Shown: positions 22,734 to 35,274, counted from the first letter of the stretch. The stretch is DNA of 64,000 nucleotides from Cephalotrichum gorgonifer (GCA_900312665.1 ONZQ02000012.1:787062-851061); one strand, 5' to 3'. Numbers and translations: made by a program. Notes: generated from the sequence alone by a model not told the origin.

Positions 22734-25501
22734 ATGTCGTCCCGCGCAGACCTACTTACGGAGCTCCGCAAGGAGCTTCGCGAGTCGCAGAACCAGCGAG
22801 ACAAGCGGATAGAAGACCTGTGGACGACGTTGAACCCGGGAAAGGCCGATGAGTTGGACCTCAAGGCGCTGCAACGGGGCTTGAGGAAAATCGACCACCG
22901 TAAGAACCTCTTCTCCCCCTTTGTTCTCCCCCCTCCTCCCAGAGAAGTACTTTGCTAACCGGTGGGGTGTTGAAATGACGTAGCACTAGCGAATGCCGAT
23001 GAGATGTTGCACAAGATAATGACAAAAGTCGACACCAACGGCGACGGAAAGATCCAATACGATGGTGCGTGGCCGTTGCCTCCGAAGCCTATTCCAGCTC
23101 GGTGTTTCACCAACTTTGGTGCTGCTGGTCCAGGTTCTCACTGACGGCTTAATAGAGTTCCGGTCTTTCATGGACCACACGGAGGGCCACCTACTTGGCC
23201 TCTTCCGGTCTGTCGACGCCAATCGTGATGGGAAGCTGGACAAGAGAGAATTGCTAGAGGCCTGTCGGCGGGCTGGTGTGGTGGTGCCGATGCGGCGGTT
23301 GGATGGCTTCTTCAGACATGTCGATGTCGATAACAACGGCTATATTACCTTCAACGAGTGGCGGTACGTACAAACTTTCCGATCCCCTAGAGTGCCTTGT
23401 TTAGACTTGGGCTGGGCCGGGGTAGCTACGGACGCAAGACTGGACCCTGCCTTGTATGAAGGAGTCCAGGTTTGCTGCCAGAGCCAGCTAGCACATGCGC
23501 CGTCACAGCGACTGCCCACTGAGTGTCCCCAGCCTTGCCCCAACCAGTCAGCCTTTGTTCGCATCGCGCCTTCCCTTAAGGCAGTATATCCAGAACAGGC
23601 CTCAGTTTTTTTGCTCTTAAATTGTTTACTCGCACCTACCACCATTCACCCTTATATCTACTCTCACATGGTGTATTGCGATGGCGGCGATATCTCTGGG
23701 AAATCACTGACAACCCCATTTCTAATAGTGATTTCCTACTCTTTATGCCAGCATTCAACTCAGAGGAGACACTGCACGCGATATTATCATTCTATTCGTT
23801 AACATCCGAAGGGGATTCTCTCGTCAGTGACGAAACCCTGGAGGGAATAGGTACGAGCCGTTCCATTTTGTACATTTTGTTTGGCTCTATTATCAAGCTC
23901 TTTTCACCTCGGGACGCGGAAATGAGGAAAACGACGAGACCTACCACCCCTGTCTCTACCACACCTACGGCCGGGGATTCCACCGGCATGCCACAGCGCT
24001 CACCAACAACTACCGCCCACACCATCCTCCATCCGACATCAGAAGCACAACACACTCACTCCATCAACAATACCCTGCAAGATGATGGAGACACCCTCAG
24101 CTCCCAGTCATCGTCTGCCATGTCGGCGGTCTCCTACGGATCGCCCACATTACCCGGAGGGCTCATTGACAGGGACAAGGCACCAGTTGGTGACGGCAAT
24201 GGCATCCGCGGCGAAGGCCCCCCAGAGGCCACGATGGCTCAAGAACACACCGCCCCGGACCTAGCGCCGCTACAGAAGAGCCCGTGGAAACTGACGGATT
24301 TTGTACCCGACCCAGGTTACTTCGTAGCGGGTGCCATTGCCGGCGGTGTGTCTAGGACCGCCACGGCGCCGCTCGACCGACTCAAGGTCTACCTCCTAGT
24401 CAACACCGCTCCATCGATCCGCGAGGCGAGCGGCGCCGCCAAGGGCGGACTGACCGCTTCGGTGCTGCGGCATCCGTTCATGGTTGCCATCAAGGAGCTC
24501 TTCGCGGCGGGTGGCGCCCGTACCTTTTTCGCTGGTAAGCCCCAAACTACCAAGTCATCCCTAACGTACGAGGAACATTCAGTTTAACATTGTTGTAGGA
24601 AATGGTCTGAACGTCATAAAAATCATGCCCGAGACCGCCATCAAGGTGTGTTGCGGTCACTCCCACTTCATTAAAGATTTTCTACTCACCAACTGGGATA
24701 GTTTGGCTCGTATGAAGCTGCGAAGCGGGCGTTATCAACGCTCGAAGGCCACGGAGAGTCGAAAAAAATATCGGCTTACTCTAAATTCGCGGCCGGTGGT
24801 GTTGCTGGCATGATCTCACAGTAATATAATCCACCCTCCGAAATTCCTGTTCATCGTGGCGACTGTTCTACAGAGCTAACACATATGGTAGATTCTGCGT
24901 ATATCCTCTGGACACCCTGAAATTCCGGTAAGTCCCGTCCCCCCGTCCCCCCTTTCCTCTCACTCCTCAGACTAATGATCGTAGCCTCCAATGCGAGACG
25001 ACGAAAGGTGGCCCCAAGGGCAACGCCCTCGTGATACAGACGGCCCGTAAGATGATGGCCGAGGGCGGCTTCCGCACGGCCTACCGCGGCGTGACGATGG
25101 GCCTGGTCGGCATGTTCCCCTACAGCGCCATCGACATGGGAACGTTTGAGTTCCTCAAGACAACATACAAGAAAAGCGTCGGGCGGCGGACGAACACGCA
25201 CCCGGACGACGTGGTGATGGGCAACCTCGTGACGGGAGTGATGGGGGCCAGCTCAGGAGCGTTCGGCGCAACCATCGTGTACCCGCTCAACGTGCTCCGC
25301 ACACGACTGCAGACGCAGGGGACAGTGATGCACAAGGAGACGTACACGGGGATAGTAGATGTGGCGGTGAAGACGGTGAAGAGGGAAGGGTACCGGGGTC
25401 TGTACAAGGGACTTACCCCGAACCTGATGAAGGTCGCGCCCGCACTTAGCATCACGTGGATGGTGTACGAGAAGTCAAAGCGGATTCTAGGCCTCGACTA
25501 A
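22734..25501 (+). CDS. SAL1: EF-hand mitochondrial ATP-Mg/Pi carrier (SCaMC/SAL1)
   Basis: Eight exons: 22734-22899, 22984-23064, 23156-23363, 23729-24534, 24599-24645, 24702-24820, 24892-24927 and 24985-25501. They sum to 660 codons (659 aa) with all phases consistent. The N-terminal half has canonical EF-hand loops DTNGDGKIQYDE (about 72-83), DANRDGKLDKRE (103-114) and DVDNNGYITFNE (139-150). The C-terminal half (from about 348) has three mitochondrial-carrier repeats with PLDRLK, PLDTLK and PLNVLR signatures. Family members exchange ATP-Mg for phosphate across the inner membrane, with Ca2+ sensed on the intermembrane side. A linker of nearly 200 residues, rich in Ser/Thr/Pro, separates the two halves. 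Intron 3 (365 nt) is the longest. Exons 5 and 7 are only 47 and 36 nt. Confidence 0.95.
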
Positions 25502-28470
25502 GGTGTACGGGGACCCAGGAGGAAGTCTCTTCGAGGATGGGAAAGCAGGAGTGCGCGAATGTGTGAACATATGGGTGGTATTCGGGGGTTTGGGTTGGTA
25601 AAGGGGGCTTCTATGGTGCGAATAATTGCTTTCCTGCTGGTGGAGGTTTGCTCCGAAGATGGGAGGCGATTCGTCTCGGGGCAGTGTTTTGCAATCTAGA
25701 GAAGATCTGCTAAGGAAGGTGTGTAAAGATGTACATGAACGCATTGCTCGAATATAGCGTATTTCATCGGGTACATCTTCTGGGGGGGTTCCTTTTTTAC
25801 TTGTTTTCATATGAGCGCCAGGGTTGTTCTCGACTTCCAAGGCATATCGATCGGGTAGCTAACTACCCGGGTGGTTTCAAACATGTGGAATGCCGCGACC
25901 AGGTTATCGCTGCCATGATGGTGCCTCGCCCGAGAGGTGGCAGATCATTGTGCGTGGGTAAACCTTGCTCCTCGGACTTCTGTCTGTTGATATCTGGCTT
26001 GGAATTAAGATCTGGGGATAAGAATAAAACTACTTCTATGCCATGATTTTTCCTATTGTCTTCTCTGCTGTTGACGTAGCCTCGGGGGCCGTTGAAATGA
26101 ACATTTGCCTCTATTGTTCTGGTGCTCTAATTGTCTCAACTCTTATTCATATTTCGACGAGATGGTATTACGTAGTTTACAATTGTCCGGGTACTATATT
26201 CTATAGTAAATAGAGCAACAGACTCTTTCCAGAGAGACAGAATATGTGTGAGTGATTCAGAGGGGGGTTCTCGAATGTTACGGGCTCCCCTCACGGACGG
26301 GGGAAGCGAACGGCGACTCCGCGCGGGCTCTTCGGCGAGCGCGAAGATCCCCCGGGCGGGACTAACACAAAATACGTCACCGCCTAACCAACCACCCAGC
26401 CCAAGAGTTGGAACCCGGAGGATTTCCGCAGGATTGCGACTATTATCCATCCCACCCCGGGGACGCCAGCTCCACGGCGCACGGGGCCTCGAGGCTTTCG
26501 TCATCTCTCCTTTGCTCCTTTGCGTCATAACCTGACTATGACGGGGGTGACCAAGCTGGGGGGTTGTCGTCGTTTCCCCCGAATCCTAGCTGAAGAAGCA
26601 AGGGGAGGAGCTCGGGAGGGAGGTGGTCCTTGCGTTTGTCGTCCTCGTGACAAGCGCGGGGTCGACCTGGTCTGACTGAACCTTGCGAAAGTTAATACTC
26701 GTACGTCCAGGCAGGGATGTGATGTCGAAACTGGGGGTTTCGCTAGCGCCTGGGTGGCTCGATGATCCTCGAGGTGGAAGCAGAACGGGGCATGAGAGTC
26801 ACCATGCCGATAATGAGTCTTCGCCAGCTCGACATACATACGTCGGCCAAGATGGGATGGGATGGATGCCTCCCGGGTGGTTCTGCATCTCTCCCGGGTT
26901 AACTTGTACACAGTGCATCAGGACCCCTTCGTCCCTGTCACAGTGTGTGTGTCCCAGCCACGTCTACATGGATCCACCCAACCTTCGAGAATCAAGTTCA
27001 ACATGTAATATGCAGCAGCATTAAACCCCCAAGGGATCGCTGGGATCTAGGACTAGAAGAGGACGACGATAACAACTGCCGCGGACCAACCCCATCTCAA
27101 AACGGGTCCACGCCCATCTCGAGGCGGTGGGGGGAGAGAAGGGAGGAGGTCGGAGTTTTTGGGAAAGAATTTTTTTCCTCTTCTTTCCCACGATGTGCCC
27201 ACACCACTCTCCTCGAATTGGTATTAGTTGCTCAGAATTTATGCCCGGAAGGGGCTAAAACTTGGAACTACTCTCCCCCATTTAGGTTGCACAAAGAGCG
27301 GTGAGGCACTGGAAGCTGCCCAACAAGCTCTCTCTGCCTCCCTCCCTTTTCCTTTTTCCTGCGCCCGAGACGGAGAGAGCGCCACACCATCGGAGTGGAG
27401 ATCGTCGTTTTCCATCCCTCCAGTCTTCACGTCCCACTGTCCACCGTCCACTTCCTCCACCGGAGTGCATGAACTGGGCAGTTGTAAATTGTACTTGCTG
27501 CAGGCTGAACAAGACGTCAAACCCAATTGGGTCTTGATTCAGACCCTATCAAGCTAAGGCCCAAAAGCCGAAAAACTCGGAACTTGTATTTTTCCCTGGT
27601 GAACTTACCCGGGCTTTGGCATCACCTTTGAAAAGGGTGGTGGGGAGTGTGAGAGCGAGAGAGAGATAAGATGAGGGGTAATACCAAGAGTGCGCCCCCA
27701 GGATCATGGCGTCAATATCATACAATGTACGAGGAGAGTCGCCCCACCCCCTCCCAGCAAACGAACTGAGCTTTTCGAAAGCAGTGCCCCGCGCCTGCTC
27801 CCGCCGCACCTTTAAACCCAAACATACATAGCCACAGCCACCATAAAAATAAGGATTCGCAATATGGAGTGCGGCAGTACTCGTACGCCGCTTCCAAGTA
27901 AAGTATCGTCCCCTATTTCGGGATGCATGCTGCCAGAGGAACATGCGTCAATGTGGGGGGACGGGAGGCAGGAGGCGGATAGGTACCCTGCAGCCTTCAG
28001 ACCCGAAAAGTGAAAATTCCCTGCCAACCACCACCCACTTATTACCTCCTCCTGCGCATGCGAGCGCGGCCCATCTTACTTTGCCCATGCCCAAGCTTTC
28101 CCACGGGCCATGTTATTCTTAGCAACCCGACAGGCTGAGAAAAGGATCGTTGGAGCTGGAGTAATCATAACTAGAGTGAACTACCTATTTTCAAAATAGC
28201 AGCATGTGTCGGGCTGATCCAACGGCGAATAGGAAGCCAGCCGTTTCGCCCAGAGATCCCCGTCGGAAATAGATTGGGTTGGGTTGCGCCCGCCCGCCCG
28301 GCGCATAATCCGCATTAATGCCCCCTCCGAACCCCCCGATCGAGATGGGCTCTACGAGTAAGCAAACCGTAATCTACATAACCTGTGTAAGACGGGAGGC
28401 GGCTCTTTTCAGCCGAGAAGCTACTCCGGACAAGTAGGAGCTGAACGATAACGATAGGATAAAGGGCAGA

Positions 28471-28500
28471 AGGGGGAGGGGAGGGGAGGGGAGGGGAGAG
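28471..28500 (+). repeat. (GAGGG)n G-rich simple repeat
   Basis: Consecutive runs of four or five G separated by single A over about 30 bp. The pattern is compatible with G-quadruplex formation on the top strand. It is in a non-coding region. Confidence 0.85.
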
Positions 28501-30292
28501 ATATGCTTTTGCGTGTTTGAGGTCTTCTTCGCTTGATTGCAGAGCACCACTCCCTAGAACATTAGTCGGGAGTATCTACCGTACGAGTACCAGGCAGACG
28601 TGATGCTTGTATTACTTGGTAGTTTCTTTTGGGGCCACGAAGGTGGGCTGCTATGAGACTCGATTTCGGACGAACTTCGGATCGATACCCGGTCGAAAGA
28701 TGGAGGAGTCTTGGACCAGTGGTTCGATGAAGGTTCACCCACGGGAGGTTACGGTCTCGGACGGAGCCGACCACAAGACCCCATGTTTCGGAATCCCGAA
28801 TAACAGCGTGCATTCGGCGCCGCCGTGCCTGAGAATCCTTTCGGGGCACAGCTGGGCAGCGTGACGACAAATCGATAGGAGCGGCGGGGGACTGATCGGC
28901 CGGTGGCCCGGCCAGAGCGCTTGAACCCCGAGGTTCGGGCTTGGTGGCGAAAAAAGAAAGGGGGGATATGTCCCGTAGTACTCTCTATACATCTATGCGG
29001 CGGGGGTGGGCGTGCGCCACTTTCCCCAAACCTCGTGTTTCCCCCAATTTGGAGAGGGTTTCAGACCGTTGTGAGCCGCCCAAGCCGCCCAAGCCGCCGC
29101 CGAATGAATCCAGAACAGGGTCGCCAAAACAGAATCCAATGAGACAGACATCCGTGTGCAACCAACCCTACGATGATGACTCTAAGAGGGAACAAGAAAA
29201 CCTCCCCACTTTCCGGACAAGGGAGGTGGGGTGATGGATGGCGGAAGCGAAGTTCCCTTGAGCCTTGATGACAGGACAGGGCATCGGCTGAGGCCTTGGT
29301 GGCGAACTTCGAGGCACGGGAATACGTAGTACTTGGTTGAGACTCCTCCAGGTACATGCCTTGGGCAAGACTCTGGGAGAAGTGTACCTGGAACAACTCC
29401 GTGCAAGTGCCCATGGCTCGGGCCACTTGCTGACCCACCTTGGGTACGTACCCTTGTGAGGGCTGATCTGCCTCACCCAGTCACCCGACGAGGCACGGAG
29501 GGTTCCGAGTACCGTGCACTGTAACAAGGCAGCCTCCCCAGGTACCCCGAACCCTTGTCCGCGCCACCCGCAACCCCGATGTACAGTGCGACCCCAGGAA
29601 TGGATGGCTACATCCTTGGGAGACAGCGGAATCCACTTCCACTCTTACTCCAGGCTTCCTGCCAAAGAAGCCGCCACTGTGATTCATGGGGCAGAGCTGT
29701 GTACTTGTCTCGATCGGGGATTGATCGGCAAGAGTACTGCTTCATTCGTACTCAATAGTCTGGGGGGTTTGCGATACGATAAGCCCCAGCAGCCCCTCCT
29801 CCTAACACTGGCATTGAAACGGCAAAGTGGACATTCTTGGGAGGGGAGAATCGGGGCTTAGAAACCTTCTCTCCGAATGGCGCAACACTGCATGAATTCC
29901 CGACCCAAGGATATTAGGGGCGGCTCCTTGCCATAGTGCGGAATAGAGTACTTGGAGCGAGTCATGGTGCTTAATTTCCCCCTATTGCTAGACTGGGCAA
30001 AACAAGAACAGCGGCCGCTGCAGTTCCAGCAGGCGCGCCTGCATGCAGGCCGAGCCTCCATGCTCCCTCATCGCTTCCCCAAACGGGTTGCAACCGACCC
30101 AGCCTCCTGCTTGAAGAGGACCTGGCAGGCCCATCAGGGCAGGGTATGCAGGAGAAGAGCGCCCCAGTCTTACCGCCTGCATTACACCAGGCCCCAGAGT
30201 TTCACATCCGCGTTGCACTTTGCTGCTGGAGCGAGAGAGACACAGGGCGGCAAAATAAACTTGGGCCGCTGTTTCTGCGGCCACCTCTTCGA

Positions 30293-30311
30293 TTGACTGA
30301 CTGACTGACTG
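30293..30311 (+). repeat. (TGAC)n tetranucleotide repeat
   Basis: Four to five tandem TGAC units, with a further TTGACTGACG shortly downstream. A simple microsatellite in the gene-poor stretch. Confidence 0.8.
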
Positions 30312-31612
30312 GGGTTGACTGACGATAGAACAGAGTAGCCAGAGCGAGAAGCTTCGACCTCCGAGCGGCGAAACCGATTTACCGCCGCCTGTGGGGGGGC
30401 TTGGTGGTCACTGGAGCCTAGAGGTCACCAGACAGAGGAGGCGCCCTGGCTTCTAATGTCTTCTCCCAGTACCCACTACCCAGTCCGTCAGGGGGGCTCT
30501 TTCCACAAGAGCTGTCCGCCCGACTGACATCAATGTGCATTCGCCCACAGAGTATGAATGACTTCACCTTTTAGTGGGCCTAATTTGCTCGCATGGATTT
30601 GCAGTGGAGCTCGGAGCGGCGTTTCGAGTGACGATACTCCGTACCCAGGCTTAGTATTTTGTTGATGCTCTACTCTCGGGACTTTCCATGTACCCCGAAC
30701 CCAGTCTCTCCACCAGCCCCCCCGAAGGAGCCGTTCTCACTCTCTCAGGTACCAAAAAGGGGGACAGTGCGAGACAAATATCAGTGACACAAAAATTGAA
30801 CCAAGTTCCTCGCTAGTCCATCCTGGTACAAGCGATGAAGATTAGGCCAATAGAAAGTCAATGGAACACGGATGCCCCACCCACACCGCATCTCGTGCCC
30901 TCCCCCTGATTCGTCGGGTCATGGGCCCTTCGCACTTGGCCCTTCCACCCTGGCAAGCGCATATCGTCCGCGCCACCCAATTGCACACGTCTCCCTCTCT
31001 CGCTTGCCACCGTATCCTGCATGTACTCCGTACGCTGAGTAGTTTTCCAATCGAAGTGTCTCTCATTCGTGCACGGAGTACCCGGAGTGTGTACCTCCCC
31101 CCACTTGGGTGCCTCCATCCACTGACATCTCACCTTTCCCACCTTTGGGGCTTTGTCCAACAAAAACCCGCCATCTCCATCCCCGTCCGCCCGCACTTTC
31201 TGTTCCAGATTCCTCCCGCCTTCTCTCTTCGTACCTATCCGATTTTACCCCCCTCCTCAACACAACTCCAACAAAGTCATTCTTACTTGCAGCATAATTC
31301 AAGCTTCCCCACGACAACCAATTCCTTTCCATTCTTCCACCCCCCGATATACCAAAAGCTTGCTTCTGTTCTCACCGCGATAATTCACCTTCCAAAACGA
31401 AAGCAATCGTGAAAAACCTTTCTTCATTGCTCACCGACATTTTCCCGGTTACCTCAGGCATCCGTTTTCCCTGTTTGTGTTTCAAAGCTGGAGATTCCCA
31501 CCTTCGACCACCACAACCATACTTGCCCACCGGCCCACTCGATTAAAACGAAGACGCATCCCGCTTCCCTCAACTCGCTTCTCTTAATCGCTCCATCAAA
31601 AATCGATACATA

Positions 31613-32254
31613 ATGTCTGCGTATTACTATGGGACTCACCACGCGCACCTAGCTGCCGCTGCGCCCACCGGATCCAACTCCTCCCACAGCCACCACGGCC
31701 GAAACCGGAGGGCGCCGAGGCTCTCTGTCTCCCAGAATGCCAACAGGCAATTCAGGACGACCCGCAGTCTCAAGGAACTCTCCGACTCGACGGCGCTCCT
31801 GGCGTTCCGCTCCCGATTCGAAGCGACTAGATCGTTTGACCTCGAAGACGACCTCGAGTTTTGCCCCAACCTGTTGTCGGACATTGATGTGAGTGGTTGC
31901 AGCGGATCGGACTCGTCTCGATCCACCAGCCCGACTAACTGGCGTCCCCAGTTGGTTTCCTTCCACAGCTCATCGGAACGGTCCTCTCTCGCTAGCGGCT
32001 CGCCCGAGTCGTCCCCCACGCAGCACCCGCAGGCTGTCGCACCGGCCTTTTCTCTGAACTCGTCGTCTCCCCCCTTTGTCCCTCCTTCCTTCCAGAGCCA
32101 GCAATCGAGCATGAAGTTGCACCAGCCTGCCGCTACCCGGGGGCGCAATGCCATTCCGATCATCAACCCCAACACCGGTATCACGATGAGCAGCCCTCCT
32201 CCGTCGGTGTCGCCAGCGAGGATGCAGCAAACCACGATCGGTCGGCGATGGTAA
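31613..32254 (+). CDS. conserved-looking Ser/Pro-rich hypothetical protein
   Basis: Starts MSAYYYGTHHAHLAA. Probable exons are 31613-31888 and 31952-32254 (192 aa). The 63-nt intron (31889-31951) has a GTGAGT donor, an ACTAAC branch and a CCCAG acceptor. It contains no stop and keeps frame, so the unspliced message would encode 213 aa. The protein is rich in Ser, Pro, His and Asn. It contains RRAPRLSVSQNANRQFR, a charged FRSRFEATRSFDLEDDLEFC block and a C-terminal LHQPAATRGRNAIPIINP segment ending in GRRW. I recognise the style of a conserved filamentous-ascomycete family of unknown function, but no catalytic motif, signal peptide or membrane segment. The long pyrimidine-rich leader upstream suggests good expression. 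The protein is probably largely disordered. Confidence 0.75.
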   Translation: MSAYYYGTHHAHLAAAAPTGSNSSHSHHGRNRRAPRLSVSQNANRQFRTTRSLKELSDSTALLAFRSRFEATRSFDLEDDLEFCPNLLSDIDVSGCSGSDSSRSTSPTNWRPQLVSFHSSSERSSLASGSPESSPTQHPQAVAPAFSLNSSSPPFVPPSFQSQQSSMKLHQPAATRGRNAIPIINPNTGITMSSPPPSVSPARMQQTTIGRRW

Positions 32255-32664
32255 GCGTTTGTCTCTGCTGAGACTATACGCGGGCCGTTGCTATTATGAC
32301 TTTAATGTGGAATTCTTGCTTTATTCTAACCTGGGGCGGGGGGGCGGCTGTCATCTTGGCTGGCACCGACGACACTACTAAGGCGCATATCTTGGGGCTA
32401 ATCAAAAGACGAGCGTATGGCGACAACTGCGACGATGATGGATTCTGCCTTTTTATCACTCGACATGTACAAACACCTACATCTTCTCGACACACCTTAC
32501 TCCAGCATCACCACAGAGAGATTCTCAAGGCCATGTTTCCTACGGCCCCGCTCGACTCGTCCGTCTTTTGCATCGCCCTAGATGGTCTTTTCATTTTTTT
32601 GTCTGATATCATTGTTTCTTCTATTATACCAGGACATGTCGGTTTTCGGTCTCGAAAGATGAGG

Positions 32665-32687
32665 TTGCTTTGCTTTGCTTTGCTTTG
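32665..32687 (+). repeat. (TTGCT)n pentanucleotide repeat
   Basis: About four and a half tandem TTGCT units in the presumed 3' flank of the 192-aa gene. Confidence 0.85.
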
Positions 32688-32984
32688 GGGAACGAATAGG
32701 GCGCTGTTGCTTTTGCATCTTCGTTTTACCCGGGGACGGTTTCTTGCGATTTTATATCGGGCATTGCATTGGTTGAGGTGGCGGGAAAGGCCCCAACTGC
32801 GCGGAGTTTGGCTTCGGTCTTGTTTTCATTTGCTGTTGGCGAAGTTATAATCTCCCACGGTTGATCCTCGGCATGGTGTTTGTTTCCACGGGAAAGCGAG
32901 CGGTTGGGCTGGTTGCGGGATTCCAAATCTCGGGTTTCTTTTTTTTTGTTTGCTTTCATACTCGCATGGGTTGACGAATGACTG

Positions 32985-33006
32985 AAAGAAAGAAAGAAAG
33001 AAAGAG
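32985..33006 (+). repeat. (GAAA)5 microsatellite
   Basis: Five GAAA units in non-coding sequence. Confidence 0.9.
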
Positions 33007-34727
33007 GGGAGAGTATACCTGGACATATAGAACGACTTCTTGTTCTTTCCTGTTGTTAACCTTGTTACCTGTTTTGGGAAAAGGGAAATGGGAAGGGGGG
33101 GATGGGGTGGTGTATGGGATGGAAACGGCCGGGGTATGGTCTGGTTTTTGTAACGGGGCGGGTGTTGGGAACTCATTCGAATGGGGGTCTTGACTTACTC
33201 CCTTTTTTGCTATTCGTTTGCTACGAAAGCTACAAGGGGGATATACCACTTTTCGGGGTGTTTTGTCTTGGGGTTTTCTGCGCCTGGGAATGGCGGGGGG
33301 TTTTTTTTTTTGGCACACAAGGACACATGAGCAAGGGTTGAAACTACTGTTTTTTTTTGTATGTACGTGGAACCGAGCGGGGGTTTACCTGGGGAAATCG
33401 GGGCCGGAGTTTTTGATGTTTGAAGTTGGCGGGCTAAACACGGGCAAATATAAGGAAGATTGCTGCCGTTACTTGCTTTGGAACTCACACCTGGTTTTTG
33501 ACACATGTTGATACCGGGTAGGTGATTGACACGTATGATTCTTTCCTGTGAATAAATGTAGGTGCTCGTGATTATGATGTACGTGGGAGAGATGTGTGAT
33601 GCCGGTATGCTGTGAACGCGGCTACGGGGGGCCGGGACGGGACCGGGGCGCCGGAGCACGGCGCCGGAGGGGATGGGGGAGGCAATTGAGTTGCACCGCC
33701 ATGTGTCTATCCGTGTGCCCGCCAGATCCGAAGCTCTGCTGATGACGGACGGGGGTTGGTGACGGGGCCCTTAGGCTCGGGATTTGGGTTTCGGGTGTCT
33801 CGGAAGGGGGGGTATCGAAGGTTCATCGTAGGCTACCAGCCGTAACTCAAGTGACGACTTGACGTGAGATGGTGGAAGGGGGACCGTACTTGTTGTTTCT
33901 CTCGTTCATTGCGATACTATGGGTTGTAGTGATCAACATAGGACAGTTTGAGCTGTATCTTACGCCGTAGTCAGGAGAGAAAGGTAGGTAGGGTGAAGGG
34001 TATGCAGAGGTCCAGAGGCAAAGCGAGTCCTTTCGTCGAGCACGAGGAAAGAGTCAATTGGCAAAGTATAACCCCCTTCTATTACACGCAGGTAGGGGGC
34101 ATTAACTTCTGTTCTCCCAGCCCTAGGTTAGGGGGTTCTCTTCCTAATCACAGGAGAGTGTTGAATAATATCCTACTCTACAACCGAGGAAGAAGAAAAA
34201 GTCATCGTTGTCATCCGGAACGATGAAGCCAAGTAAGCACTATGTACCCCCCGTTTCCCAAAATACAAAACCACAGCTAGTCAGCCCCTCCTCTGCTTCT
34301 CCTACCGTCGATCGAGCTCCAGGGCGTTCTAATTTGTAAAATCGTGGAGGGGTAGTTAGTAACCTGACACGAGCTTGACGTCTGCGCCGCAGGAATGGTG
34401 ATCAAGATGTGACGTCAGGCATATCCACCGTTCAACAGCCCCCCTCCTGTCTCTCTCCCAACCAAAGGCGAGGAAACAACAACCTGTCTCCAATTCTGGC
34501 ACCTAGCCTGCCTTGGAGAAGAAAGAAGGAAACGGTGGGGTAGTTTATAGTTTACATGAGAATGATAAAGAAGCTGCTCTCCCTCCCCCCTTCCTACATC
34601 CTTTTCTTCCCAAGTCTGTCTCTACCCATTCGGTAACACGAAAAGGAAGATTCTAAACACAAATCTGAATCCTCCCTCCCATCCTAAAAATAAACCTACG
34701 GGGCCGAAATCGAAACATAACGCAAGG

Positions 34728-35274
34728 ATGAGCTTGAGACTAGTTGCCCGGAACATTGGTGCGAGGGGTTCCGCCGTCCCGGCGGTGATCTCTGCGAGGT
34801 CGGTTTCAACAACAAGTGGCGAGAGTATGTTTCAACCTTGCTCTCGGATCCCCATCCCGACACACACACACTCTTACCACACAACATTCTCCCCTTCCTG
34901 GTCCTTTTATGTTGTCGTCCAATATACAACGACGGGATACCCAGCACACTCCCTCCCCTTAGGGAGATACCCTCCCGGCCGACTTGTTATCTCACTCCCC
35001 CTTACGTCAACTCTGCAACGATAGAAATCTAACCCTCACTCTCCCAGACCGCGACCCGAAGAACGGCCTCCCGACGGGGACCAAGGTCCCGCATGATCAT
35101 TGGATGGCCAGCCTGGCGTCGGAGAGCGAGCAGGTCGTCAAGGCGGACCGGGTCGCCGGCAAGCTCACTGTCGAGGAGATGGAGAAGGAGACTACGAAGG
35201 TGGCGACTGAGATGAAGGGCTCGACGGCGAGTCTGACGGATGGGATCTGGAGAAGCATCGGTGGGGGGCTATAA
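34728..35274 (+). CDS. small probable mitochondrial protein, 107 aa
   Basis: Exons 34728-34824 and 35048-35274 (intron 34825-35047, donor GTATGT, acceptor TCCCAG; 324 nt, frame closed). The N-terminus MSLRLVARNIGARGSAVPAV is Arg/Ser/Ala-rich, lacks acids and ends near RSVSTT, which looks like a cleavable mitochondrial presequence. The mature part contains RDPKNGLPTGTKVPHDHWMA, then a charged helical segment SEQVVKADRVAGKLTVEEME. I do not recognise a named family. The tight conservation-like block around KVPHDHW and the clean intron make it a real gene. Mitochondrial location is inferred from the N-terminus only. Confidence 0.75.

Larger units (their letters stand above)
25502..31612. other. 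6-kb gene-poor stretch
   Basis: I see no gene with recognisable protein or codon support in this stretch. It contains simple repeats: GAGGG units at 28471-28500 and (TGAC)n at 30293-30311. It also contains a dense cluster of rare restriction-site palindromes at 30012-30050 and TACTCCGTA at 30635-30643 and 31024-31032. From about 31110 to 31612 the top strand becomes pyrimidine-rich (ccatc, cttcc, caac), a typical long fungal promoter/leader for the gene starting at 31613. I noticed no transposase or reverse-transcriptase remnants in the translated frames. Confidence 0.45.
32255..34727. other. spacer with microsatellites
   Basis: No gene supported. The first ~600 bp are probably the 3' UTR of the 192-aa gene. 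Simple repeats are TTTGC units at 32665-32687 and GAAA units at 32985-33006. The sequence around 33000-33500 is G/T-rich and low complexity. Sequence near 34560-34727 is C/T- then A-rich, a plausible promoter for the next small gene. Confidence 0.5.
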
